Source of the DNA: Actinobacteria bacterium UBA4719
GTDB taxonomy: Bacteria; Actinomycetota; Actinomycetes; Actinomycetales; Dermatophilaceae
DNA length: 16,217 nt
NCBI GenBank assembly: GCA_002404345.1
Contig: DHJN01000265.1
Location: forward strand, 1 to 16,217
Direction: 5' to 3'
A program made the translations under genes and the position numbers. Below, one piece after another: positions 1-6,445 of the stretch (positions within the stretch are counted from its first letter, which is position 1; each line of letters starts with the position of its first letter). The notes under the pieces were generated by a model. It did not search any database, had not been told where the DNA came from, and worked only from the letters and a program-made list of their open reading frames with translations.

Positions 1-1
1 C

Positions 2-331
2 TACGACTATGCCGGGGCCCTGCTTGCCACGGGTGTATTGGCGGCCATCTCACTCTGGCCGCGCCTGGGCCACAAGGAAGACCCGACCAGTGCACTGTAC
101 TTCAGCCACATCGCCAGACAGCACGAGACGCAGGCGTCCTACCACGAGACGATGAAATTGCTCACGGTGGATACCGACATCCTCATCAAAGAGATTGCTG
201 GGCAGGTGTATGCGAACGCCCAGGTTGCCCATAAGAAGTTCATGTGGTCGGGATGGGCTCTCCGAGCTCTCATGCTCGCGCTCGGCGCTCTAGGAGTTGT
301 CACCCTCATCATCGCCAAGCGCTCACTCTAG
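2..331 (+). CDS. Pycsar effector, PycTM-like membrane protein (5' end cut by window)
   Basis: Visible part is 109 residues, open to the left edge; the first in-window start-like codon (TTG at 38) lies inside the first membrane segment and is not the true start. Two hydrophobic segments are seen: residues about 5-19 of the visible part, ending in LWPRLG, and a C-terminal one of about 20 residues (ALRALMLALGALGVVTLIIA) before a short basic tail. The helix between them, rich in H, K and acidic residues and containing YFSHIA, fits the Pycsar effector (DUF5706-type) family. In that family, cCMP or cUMP made by the partner cyclase activates a membrane-disrupting protein that causes abortive infection. 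The cyclase gene starts 7 nt after this stop, so they are probably co-translated. The family call rests on pattern recognition plus the cyclase neighbour. Confidence 0.78.
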   Translation, partial: YDYAGALLATGVLAAISLWPRLGHKEDPTSALYFSHIARQHETQASYHETMKLLTVDTDILIKEIAGQVYANAQVAHKKFMWSGWALRALMLALGALGVVTLIIAKRSL

Positions 332-338
332 GGGAAGC

Positions 339-1067
339 ATGGACAGCAATCACAAGGTATACGACCACGTGGCGTCCTTCTCCCGTCTCGACGACATCTT
401 GGCTCAGCCGGCAGGTAACTATGAGGAGGTCCAGGCGCTTCCGGACCGAGACAAGCTTACCTTTACAAACGGCTACTACGCCTACTGCTCGGCCTTGTTC
501 ATCGACATTCGCGAATCATCCAAGTTACCAGAGCTGTATAATAGACCGGCCTTGGCGAAGCTCTATCGAGCGTACATCTCCGAACTGGTTGCTATCTTCA
601 ACAGTCTAGACTGCGCCCGAGAAATCAACATTGTGGGTGACTGCGTATGGGGCATCTACAATACCTCGACGAAAGCGGAGATGAACCTGGTTTTCAGCAC
701 TGCGGCACAAGCCCACTCGCTGGTGAAAGTCCTCAATTATAAGCTCCTCAAGAAGACCTACACGACACCCGTCCGGGTCGGCCTGGGCATGTCGTATGGG
801 CGAGCACTCATGATCAAGGCTGGCTACAGCGGCAGCGGCATCAACGACGTTGTGTACATGGGCGATGTCGTCAACGCCGCCGCCAAACTCGCCTCGCGAG
901 GTAGCGCTGCTCCTGGAGCGAAACCCATCATGATGGATTCGGTATTCCACTACAACCTCACCGACGCGAACAAGGCCATGATGCACTTGACCCCTGACAG
1001 GACTTGTTACGAGGGCGATGTCGTCAACGCCGCGATGGAGGAATGGTACAAGGCCAGCTGCATATGA
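339..1067 (+). CDS. PycC-like pyrimidine nucleotide cyclase (Pycsar)
   Basis: 242 residues from ATG 339, chosen over an upstream GTG at 297 because a purine-rich GGGGAAG precedes it and the upstream gene ends at 331. It has a class III cyclase homology domain: the first metal Asp in FIDIRES (D56), the second metal Asp in VGDCVWGIY (D101), and VYMGDVVNAAAKLA (residues 172-185) corresponding to the V-N-x-A-A region of class III cyclases. The C-terminus ends YEGDVVNAAMEEW, as PycC-type proteins end with a related motif. PycC enzymes convert CTP or UTP to cyclic CMP or cUMP on phage infection and so trigger the paired membrane or TIR effector. Which base is used cannot be told by eye. It sits 7 nt after the PycTM-like gene and 48 nt before a HEPN gene. 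A 21-bp exact repeat occurs within the gene (860-880 and 1013-1033). Confidence 0.85.
   Translation: MDSNHKVYDHVASFSRLDDILAQPAGNYEEVQALPDRDKLTFTNGYYAYCSALFIDIRESSKLPELYNRPALAKLYRAYISELVAIFNSLDCAREINIVGDCVWGIYNTSTKAEMNLVFSTAAQAHSLVKVLNYKLLKKTYTTPVRVGLGMSYGRALMIKAGYSGSGINDVVYMGDVVNAAAKLASRGSAAPGAKPIMMDSVFHYNLTDANKAMMHLTPDRTCYEGDVVNAAMEEWYKASCI
860..1033 (+). repeat. 21-bp exact direct repeat inside the cyclase gene
   Basis: The same 21 bases occur at 860-880 and 1013-1033, both in frame, encoding GDVVNAA. The first copy is the conserved cyclase substrate-site region; the second lies in the C-terminal tail, where the family has a related but usually less similar motif. Identity at wobble positions suggests recent copying or gene conversion rather than protein-level convergence alone. 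Confidence 0.85.
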
Positions 1068-1115
1068 TTACGCCCCGAGCCCGCGCGACCACCAGCCCTC
1101 CTCCTGAAAGAAGCC

Positions 1116-1913
1116 ATGGAACCGACAGAAGCCATCAATGCGTTGGAGGTTGCGTTCCGGGAATTAGTTCGCCTTGTCTGGGGCAATGACTGGATTGCCA
1201 AGAGCAACGTGGACGTACCACGCCTGGAAGCGAAACTTCAGGATGAGCAGGCCAAACGACGCGGTGCCGTAGTCAGCATGAACCTGCTTGACTACACCGA
1301 GTTCACGCAACTGGGCCAGATGATGCTCGACAACTGGGGAGACTTCGCACCGGCTTTTGGCAAGCAGAAATATCCCAAGGTCTACATCGAGCGACTCAAT
1401 AGTTTGCGTAACGCGCCAATGCACAGCCGCGTGTTATTGCCGTTTGAACGCGACTTACTGTCAGGAATCGTTGGCGAACTATTGAACATGATGGCAATCT
1501 ACCGAAGCGAGCGAGGTCCTGACATGCAGCTCTACCCCGTCATCGAATCCATGGTTGATGGGTTTGGTAACGAGACGGACTCAATAAATAGAACTGGGAT
1601 CAGATTAAAAGTCGGCGACGTCGTGTTTTTTACCTGTAGAGGGACAGATCCTCAGGGGAGAGAATTGTCCTGGTCTGGTTCTGTTCATCAGAACGTCCAC
1701 ACACACCGGACGTTCCCAACTGTCACCGGGGCTAGGGCAACTGTGAACTGGGTCGTGGAGGAAAATGATGTGGGTGAAGAAGCTAAGGTCGTAATAGATC
1801 TCGTGTCGAGCGGAAGGTTCCACCGATACGGCACACATGACGGTAATCGCGTCTTTGTCTACGCTGTCGACCCCCCTGCAGAATCAATTCCACCGGCTGA
1901 CCCTCACACTTGA
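1116..1913 (+). CDS. HEPN-domain protein (Swt1-type) with C-terminal Ig/PKD-like domain
   Basis: 265 residues from ATG 1116, with a modest GAAAGAAG upstream. The N-terminal 130 residues are helical and contain an RN-xxx-H motif in SLRNAPMH (R98, N99, H103) after a YIERL segment, matching the HEPN RNase signature R-(N/D/H)-x3-H. The arrangement resembles Swt1-type HEPN proteins. Residues about 161-250 look all-beta, with alternating hydrophobic strands (RLKVGDVVFFTC, ATVNWVVEEN, AKVVIDLV), resembling an Ig/PKD-like domain. HEPN RNases commonly act in toxin-antitoxin and phage-defence systems by cleaving RNA. The gene starts 48 nt after the cyclase on the same strand and has the same low GC, so it is probably part of the defence island and possibly of the same operon. 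A direct link to Pycsar signalling is inference. Confidence 0.6.
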   Translation: MEPTEAINALEVAFRELVRLVWGNDWIAKSNVDVPRLEAKLQDEQAKRRGAVVSMNLLDYTEFTQLGQMMLDNWGDFAPAFGKQKYPKVYIERLNSLRNAPMHSRVLLPFERDLLSGIVGELLNMMAIYRSERGPDMQLYPVIESMVDGFGNETDSINRTGIRLKVGDVVFFTCRGTDPQGRELSWSGSVHQNVHTHRTFPTVTGARATVNWVVEENDVGEEAKVVIDLVSSGRFHRYGTHDGNRVFVYAVDPPAESIPPADPHT

Positions 1914-2022
1914 GGCCCCACTCCCCTATCGGTGCCATGTATCGACACACGGGGAGACCGACCATCCCCTCCCCTGGCGGCGATTGCCAGCTCAACAGAG
2001 ACACGAGCGGGGTGCGCGTAGG
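1914..2022. other. Convergent intergenic gap, no gene seen
   Basis: Between the HEPN gene (+) and the HAD gene (-). I saw no strong hairpin with a T-run and no tRNA-like att copy here. It is the only place inside the window where a decayed left end of the AICE backbone could sit, because composition changes from mixed to GC-rich across it. Confidence 0.4.
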
Positions 2023-2697
2023 TCAACCGTCTTGGCTGAGTAGGTCATCCATGCTCGTGATGACTACGTCGGCCAAGGCCGATCCGAGTAGTTCGGGCTT
2101 GGCGGGCTTGTTGGCGTATCCAATCGTTGGTATCCCAACACTTCTACCTGCCTCGATGTCGGAGACTGAGTCGCCGATGAATACCGCGTCCTCTGGTCGG
2201 ATCCTCAGTAGTTCCAGCGCACGATGAAGGGCGAAAGGGTTGGGCTTCATCAGGTATGGCTCACCCTGGGGGCGACCCACGACAAGGCTCGGCGTCCGGG
2301 CAAAATCTTCTCTGGCGAAGAATCTGTCGATCGACTCTTGCGAGTTGTTGCTGACTACGGCCCACCGGCATCCGGCGCCGACGACCTGGTCGATCAGGGC
2401 TATAACTCCGGACGTGATTTGCGCGGAGTCGACGGCGTGAACCTCTGAGCGCGTCAGGGCGTCCTCTACGATGCCGATCGCTCCGGGCATATCAGTCCCC
2501 ACTTCGACGAGAAGTCGGTGAGGATCTTCAAGGTTCAGCCACTCAGGTCGAACGTCGAATCCACCTGCTTCTAGTGCTCGAAGCGCCGCACTGACCGCGC
2601 GCACTGCGGGATAGCCGGCGAAGACTGAGCAGATGGGTCCGTCGAAGTCGAGAAGGACCGCCCGCGCTTGGGCAACAAGATCGGCAGCTGAGTTCAC
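2023..2697 (-). CDS. HAD-superfamily hydrolase (phosphoglycolate phosphatase-like)
   Basis: 224 residues with all four HAD motifs: I, LLDFDGPI with nucleophile D17 and acid/base D19; II, VVSNNS with S116; III, K151 in LMKPNP; IV, FIGDSVSDIEAG with D176 and D180. A helical cap lies between motifs I and II (residues about 25-105). The family hydrolyses small phosphate monoesters in the cytoplasm; the substrate cannot be told from sequence. Its ATG overlaps the stop of the upstream GntR gene by 4 nt (ATGA), so the two are translationally coupled. This pairing suggests the enzyme works with the regulator, for example by changing its ligand, but that is inference. It could simply be a housekeeping-like cargo phosphatase. 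Confidence 0.88.
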   Translation of the reverse strand: MNSAADLVAQARAVLLDFDGPICSVFAGYPAVRAVSAALRALEAGGFDVRPEWLNLEDPHRLLVEVGTDMPGAIGIVEDALTRSEVHAVDSAQITSGVIALIDQVVGAGCRWAVVSNNSQESIDRFFAREDFARTPSLVVGRPQGEPYLMKPNPFALHRALELLRIRPEDAVFIGDSVSDIEAGRSVGIPTIGYANKPAKPELLGSALADVVITSMDDLLSQDG

Positions 2698-3536
2698 AGG
2701 GTGATTTCGGTGCTGATGTTGGTCCAGATCGAATCAAACCAGGTGGTGGCCTGGCTGACGAACTGCGATCCAAGCGCCTCGGGGTCATCGGATGCTTCTT
2801 GATGAAACAGCGTGGTGTCCTTGCCCATGAGGTCAAAGACCTTGTGGGTAGTTCCCTCGATCTTCACTGCGTGCTCGCGCACCGGGTAGAAGCCGTGGAA
2901 GGCCTCGCGTCCATTGACGATGTAGAGCTTGAACAGCGGCGCGGCTGGCTGCGATCGAACCTCTGCTGTGGCCGATTCGACGAGTCCGAGTTCAGCGAGC
3001 TCGGTAACGGAATGCACCAGTGGCTCCATGTGTCGCCGCATGATTCCGTGAACTCGTGCCCGGAAGGCTGGATCATCCTCCCTGGTCCTGACGTCGCAGG
3101 GCAGTGTCCAAGGCTTCCCGCCATCCGGGACGAGAGCGCGAACCCTGATGCTGCGCGGGGTATGTCGCCCCGTGCGGATCTTGTCCAAGGGCTCTTGCAT
3201 GGCGCCTTGCAGCGTCTCGCCCGAGAATCCGAAGAAGTCGAGCGTGACGTCTTCGGCGTCGAAAGCTCGCTCGATGTGGGGGCGAAGTCCCACCGGTCGC
3301 TCGGTGCGCTCTCGCACGAATACCCCGCTGCCTGTGCGTGAGACGACCAAGCCCTCGTCTCGCAAGACACGCACTGCCTGCTGGACGGTCATTCGCGCGA
3401 CGCCATAGTGCTCCGCCAGGGCGGCACCCGACGGCAGCTTCTCCCCGGGCGTGAAACGCCGGGTCAGGATTCCGGCGCGCAGGGACGACGCCACCTGCAA
3501 GTAGGGCGGGCGGGGGTCATCAGCGTCCAACGTCAT
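2694..3536 (-). CDS. GntR-family transcriptional regulator, probable AICE repressor (KorSA role)
   Basis: 280 residues. A GntR winged-helix domain covers residues about 10-76 (PYLQVASSLRAGIL, then PGEKLPSGAALAEHYGVARM and VQQAVRVLRDEGLVVSRTGSGVFV). The long C-terminal region (about 85-275) resembles a UTRA-like effector-binding fold, so a small-molecule ligand is likely. It is divergent from the pra-to-int operon, and three related palindromes fill the shared control region, so it probably represses that operon as KorSA represses pra in pSAM2. A candidate -10, GATACT (- strand, 3549-3544), lies 7 nt before the ATG, which would give a leaderless transcript; its -35 is poor. It overlaps the HAD gene by 4 nt. 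Confidence 0.88.
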   Translation of the reverse strand: MTLDADDPRPPYLQVASSLRAGILTRRFTPGEKLPSGAALAEHYGVARMTVQQAVRVLRDEGLVVSRTGSGVFVRERTERPVGLRPHIERAFDAEDVTLDFFGFSGETLQGAMQEPLDKIRTGRHTPRSIRVRALVPDGGKPWTLPCDVRTREDDPAFRARVHGIMRRHMEPLVHSVTELAELGLVESATAEVRSQPAAPLFKLYIVNGREAFHGFYPVREHAVKIEGTTHKVFDLMGKDTTLFHQEASDDPEALGSQFVSQATTWFDSIWTNISTEITL

Positions 3537-3563
3537 GCGCCCCAGTATCCCCGAGGCGGCACA

Positions 3564-3627
3564 ACCTGCCTAGCCATGTGTTGACCTGACTAGTCAGCCT
3601 GTGTAGGTTCCTACCTGGCTAGGCAGG
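3564..3627. promoter_or_regulatory. Three-copy CTAG-centred operator between GntR gene and pra
   Basis: Three related palindromes share the pattern CCTGnCTAGnCA: O1 around 3565-3577 (CCTGCCTAGCCAT), O2 at 3585-3598 with a perfect 12-bp core CTGACTAGTCAG (3586-3597), and O3 at 3614-3627 (CCTGGCTAGGCAGG). O1 is close to the reverse complement of O3. The CTAG centres are 20 and 29 bp apart. O2 lies across the end of the -35 and the spacer, and O3 lies on the expected transcription start, so binding should block the rightward promoter; O1 is placed to affect the leftward one. Binding by the adjacent GntR protein is inferred from position and symmetry. Confidence 0.8.
3581..3609 (+). promoter_or_regulatory. 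Sigma-70-type promoter for the pra-to-int operon
   Basis: TTGACC at 3581-3586 and TAGGTT at 3604-3609 are separated by 17 bp. Transcription should start near 3616, leaving a leader of about 38 nt to the pra ATG at 3654. The spacer holds operator O2 and the start region holds O3. Confidence 0.7.
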
Positions 3628-3653
3628 CTGGCCAAGTGACCGAAAGGTTTGAA

Positions 3654-4127
3654 ATGGCTATTGCGCGGCGGTTCAAGATCAGTCACGACGAGGTGTTCCC
3701 GTTCGGGGCGTACCTGGTCGCTGAGGTGGGTCCGGTGTTCGACTTCGAGAAGTCGAGCAAGGACGCGAAGGTGCAGCAGGTCGACAAGGACAGCGGGTTG
3801 CCGTTGTGGTCGGTGGAGGTGCTGGACGCGGACCCGGAGGCGGGCAAGAAGTCCAAGACGGTCACAGTCAAGATCGCGGCCAGGGTGCAGCCGGTGCCAC
3901 CGGAGGCGTTGCCGGGGTTGCCGTTTCGCCCGGTGGTGTTCCAGGGCCTGACGGCGTTGCCGTACATCGACGATGCGGGCAAGTTCTCCCGGATCGTGTG
4001 GTCGTTCAAGGCAGAGGCGATGTCCGCTCCCAGCAAGTCGGCGGCAACGACTGCATCTGGCAAGCCCGACCCTGTGACGGTTTCGGGTAAGTCCGAGGTT
4101 TCCTCGTCGTCCACCAAGGCCGCGTGA
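3654..4127 (+). CDS. pra: Pra-like AICE replication, integration and excision activator
   Basis: 157 residues from ATG 3654, preceded by AAAGG at 3643-3647; a GTG at 3636 is in frame but lacks a ribosome site. The sequence pattern (MAIARRFKISHDEVFPFGAYLV, then VQQVDKDSGLPLWSVEVLDADP, IAARVQPVPPEALPGLPFRPV and LTALPYIDD) is that of the protein annotated in AICEs as the plasmid replication, integration and excision activator, named after Pra of pSAM2. The last 30 residues are a Ser/Lys/Thr-rich tail. It is the first gene of the element's long rightward operon and lies directly under the GntR-controlled promoter, as expected for the switch gene. The biochemical mechanism of this family is poorly known. 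Its stop overlaps the next start by 1 nt. Confidence 0.82.
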   Translation: MAIARRFKISHDEVFPFGAYLVAEVGPVFDFEKSSKDAKVQQVDKDSGLPLWSVEVLDADPEAGKKSKTVTVKIAARVQPVPPEALPGLPFRPVVFQGLTALPYIDDAGKFSRIVWSFKAEAMSAPSKSAATTASGKPDPVTVSGKSEVSSSSTKAA

Positions 4128-4450
4128 TGGCCGGGGTTGGGCCGCTGGACCTGTCGGCGGCTTCGCACGCGGTGGCGCTGATCCTGGACGGGGCCAAGGT
4201 CCCGGTGATCAGCCTGGGCAGCCGGAAAGCCTACTCGTTCGAATCGGCCTCGGCCGTGGTCACGGTGTCGGTGCACCTGGGCAGCGCCCACGGCGTGGAC
4301 CAGGTCGCGGACCTGCTCGACCTGGGTGAGGGCGCTGTCAGTTACGGCGACGACCTCTATTCCCGTGGCGGTCACCGGCAGCCCGGGGTTTACGTCAGCC
4401 TCTTCGGCCCCGCACACCAGCACGCGACCCTGCCTGGGTTGGCGTCATGA
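4127..4450 (+). CDS. Small AICE protein of unknown function
   Basis: 107 residues from ATG 4127, which shares its A with the pra stop (TGATG); a GTG one codon earlier is an alternative. No motif was recognised. It reads as a soluble alpha/beta protein (AVALILDGAKVPVISL, then SAVVTVSVHL), with no membrane segment and no cysteine. Its stop overlaps the next start by 4 nt. Position between pra and the transfer gene makes a role in element maintenance or transfer plausible, but none is shown. Confidence 0.7.
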   Translation: MAGVGPLDLSAASHAVALILDGAKVPVISLGSRKAYSFESASAVVTVSVHLGSAHGVDQVADLLDLGEGAVSYGDDLYSRGGHRQPGVYVSLFGPAHQHATLPGLAS

Positions 4451-4644
4451 GCGTGGCCGCGGTCGCCGTGGTCCTGTTCGCCCTGGTGGTGCTCCTGGTG
4501 AAGACCAGAGCCCTCAACGCCGGTTCCGCCCTGGTCTGCGTGGTCCTCGGGCTGGCGCTTGGTGCGACCTCGGCCGGTCCCGTGGTCAACCAGGGCCTGA
4601 CCTCGGGCGGGTCCTGGATCTGGGCGAAGGTGAACGCGCTGTGA
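4447..4644 (+). CDS. Small membrane protein, two predicted TM segments
   Basis: 65 residues from ATG 4447 within an ATGA overlap. Two hydrophobic segments are seen: residues about 3-18 (VAAVAVVLFALVVLLV) and about 25-45 (AGSALVCVVLGLALGATSAG). Function is unknown. It lies directly before the FtsK-type transfer gene and overlaps it by 4 nt, so it may act with the transfer apparatus in the mycelial or cell envelope, as the small Spd-type membrane proteins of actinomycete plasmids do; that is inference. Confidence 0.65.
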   Translation: MSVAAVAVVLFALVVLLVKTRALNAGSALVCVVLGLALGATSAGPVVNQGLTSGGSWIWAKVNAL

Positions 4645-6131
4645 ACCGCATGGGCGGCACCCCTCACGGACAGCAGGCCCCGGTTCGGTTGAATACGGCC
4701 AAGGTCCACGTCCCCCTCACAGCGGTCCTGGCCGCGTGGGCGGGTCGACGGTTCGTGGCTAGCGGGTGGTGGCTGATCCGGCACCCCCTGGCCGTGGTCG
4801 CGGCCCTGGTTTTCCTGGCGATGTGGTGGGTCACCCTCACCCGTGGCCCGCTCCCGGCCCTGGCCTTGTCCAGTGTGGTCACGGTGGTTCTGCTGGCCTG
4901 GCGTCGACTGCACCCGACCTCATTCACGACCGTGTTGGCGTGCCGGGCTCGTGGGATGTGGCTGGCCACGACCTGTTACCGGTACATGTGGCAGCCCGCG
5001 ATGGTCACCACCGGCCTTGCCGTCCGGGTCGACGGCACCCAGTACGTGCCCCGGCTTGTCTGCGTCCGGTCCACCGGGACTGTGGATGTGGTCAGGGTCC
5101 GGATGCTGCCCGGCCAGACCCTAACTGACTGGGCGGCCAACGCGCCGCGGCTGGCGCAGACCTTCGGCGCGATCGATTGCCGGGTCCGCTCCGTCCCGAA
5201 CCGGGTCCAAGACCTGGCGCTGTGGTTCCTCAGCTGCGACCCACTCACCGACCCGGTTCCCCCGTTCGCCCCACAGATCAGCTGCGACGGGCTGGACCTG
5301 ACGGCGCTGCCGGTGGCGATGGGCGAGGACGGCCAGGTCTGCCAGCTGCGCTTATTGGGCGCTCACCTGCTGGTCGTGGGCGCGACCGGTGCCGGCAAGG
5401 GCTCGGTCATCTGGTCGCTGGTCGCCGCGTTGGCACCGGGTATCCGGGACGGGCTGGTCCAGGTCTGGGCGGTCGACCCCAAGGGCGGGATGGAACTCGC
5501 ACCCGGCCAGGCACTTTTCACCCGGTTCGTCTACGGCGACCCCGACGGCGGTGCCCTGTACGAACTGGACTTCGCCCACGTCCTGGAAGACGCGGTCTTC
5601 GTGATGCGCCGACGCCAAGCCGCCCTACGCGGCCTGACCCGCCTGCACACCCCCACCAGGGCGGAGCCGCTGATCGTCGTCGTCATCGACGAACTCGCCT
5701 CCCTCACGGCGTACGTGATCGACCGGGACGCCAAGAAACGGATCACCGCAGCCCTGTCCCTGCTGCTGTCCCAGGGCCGGGCGGTAGGGGTGTCCGTGGT
5801 GGGTGCGGTCCAGGATCCCCGCAAGGACGTCGTGTCCATGCGCGACCTGTTCCCGACCCGGATCCTGCTGCGGGTCACCGAACCCGAACATGTCGCCCTC
5901 ACCCTGGGCCAAGGGGCGAGGGACCGCGGAGCCCGGGCCGACCTGATCGATGAAGGCGCCCCCGGCGTGGCCTACATCGGCCAAGACGGGATGGCCGAAC
6001 CGATCAGGGTCCGGTTCACCCACGTCACCGACTCCCACATCGCAGCGTTGACCCAGCGCTACGCACCCGTACCGCCCATTGCTGTGGCCGGAACGCCTGT
6101 CGTCGACCCAGTGCAGGACGTGGCCTCATGA
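4641..6131 (+). CDS. FtsK/SpoIIIE-type DNA translocase, AICE transfer protein (TraSA/TraB-like)
   Basis: 496 residues from GTG 4641, overlapping the previous stop (GTGA); the frame is open much further upstream, but that stretch is the shadow of the two preceding genes. ATG 4650 is an alternative start. Two membrane segments lie at residues about 48-67 and 72-88, followed by the motor domain. Walker A is GATGAGKG (247-254, K253) and Walker B is VVVIDEL (346-352, D350, E351). RQAALRGL follows the ExxxVM-rich helix as in this family. AICE proteins of this type alone move double-stranded DNA between cells as hexameric membrane pumps that bind short clt repeats. It is coupled to the membrane protein before it and to the WhiB-like gene after it (ATGA). 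Confidence 0.92.
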   Translation: MNRMGGTPHGQQAPVRLNTAKVHVPLTAVLAAWAGRRFVASGWWLIRHPLAVVAALVFLAMWWVTLTRGPLPALALSSVVTVVLLAWRRLHPTSFTTVLACRARGMWLATTCYRYMWQPAMVTTGLAVRVDGTQYVPRLVCVRSTGTVDVVRVRMLPGQTLTDWAANAPRLAQTFGAIDCRVRSVPNRVQDLALWFLSCDPLTDPVPPFAPQISCDGLDLTALPVAMGEDGQVCQLRLLGAHLLVVGATGAGKGSVIWSLVAALAPGIRDGLVQVWAVDPKGGMELAPGQALFTRFVYGDPDGGALYELDFAHVLEDAVFVMRRRQAALRGLTRLHTPTRAEPLIVVVIDELASLTAYVIDRDAKKRITAALSLLLSQGRAVGVSVVGAVQDPRKDVVSMRDLFPTRILLRVTEPEHVALTLGQGARDRGARADLIDEGAPGVAYIGQDGMAEPIRVRFTHVTDSHIAALTQRYAPVPPIAVAGTPVVDPVQDVAS

Positions 6132-6445
6132 ATGCAACCACCGCGCGGGGCCACCGACCCGGCGACATTGCCTGGATGGCAGGCGGGGCATGCCTGAATC
6201 GGGGCGACCTACCTTGGATCGCCGATCCCGAACACACCACGGCATGGGATCTGCTCGCTATGGGTGCCCTCTGCCAGGACTGCACCGTCCGCTCCGACTG
6301 CGCCGGGTACGCCACCAGTGAGAAGGTCACGGCCGGGTTTTGGGCAGGCAGTCACCGCGACCCCGACGCCCCCAACGTCTTCGCCGGTCCGGGGTGGGCC
6401 GCAGAAACCCTGCCCGGCCTGGCCGGTCTTGGTGGTGCCGCGTGA
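6128..6445 (+). CDS. WhiB-family iron-sulfur regulator
   Basis: 105 residues. The four WhiB cysteines are C22, C49, C52 and C58 (C-x26-C-x2-C-x5-C), followed by GFWAG (70-74), a variant of the family's G(V/I)WGG turn. The C-terminal third is neutral and Gly/Ala-rich rather than the basic DNA-binding tail of housekeeping Wbl proteins, so it may act only through sigma-factor contact. WhiB proteins bind a [4Fe-4S] cluster that senses oxygen or NO. It lies between the transfer and rep genes with 4-nt overlaps at both ends (ATGA and GTGA), so its level is tied to element activation. Its target in the AICE is unknown. Confidence 0.85.
   Translation: MNATTARGHRPGDIAWMAGGACLNRGDLPWIADPEHTTAWDLLAMGALCQDCTVRSDCAGYATSEKVTAGFWAGSHRDPDAPNVFAGPGWAAETLPGLAGLGGAA

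Noticed and set aside
4326..4640. Upstream extension of the FtsK-type reading frame
   Set aside because: It overlaps two small genes with good 4-nt coupling and reads as low-complexity shadow; GTG 4641 fits the overlap pattern.
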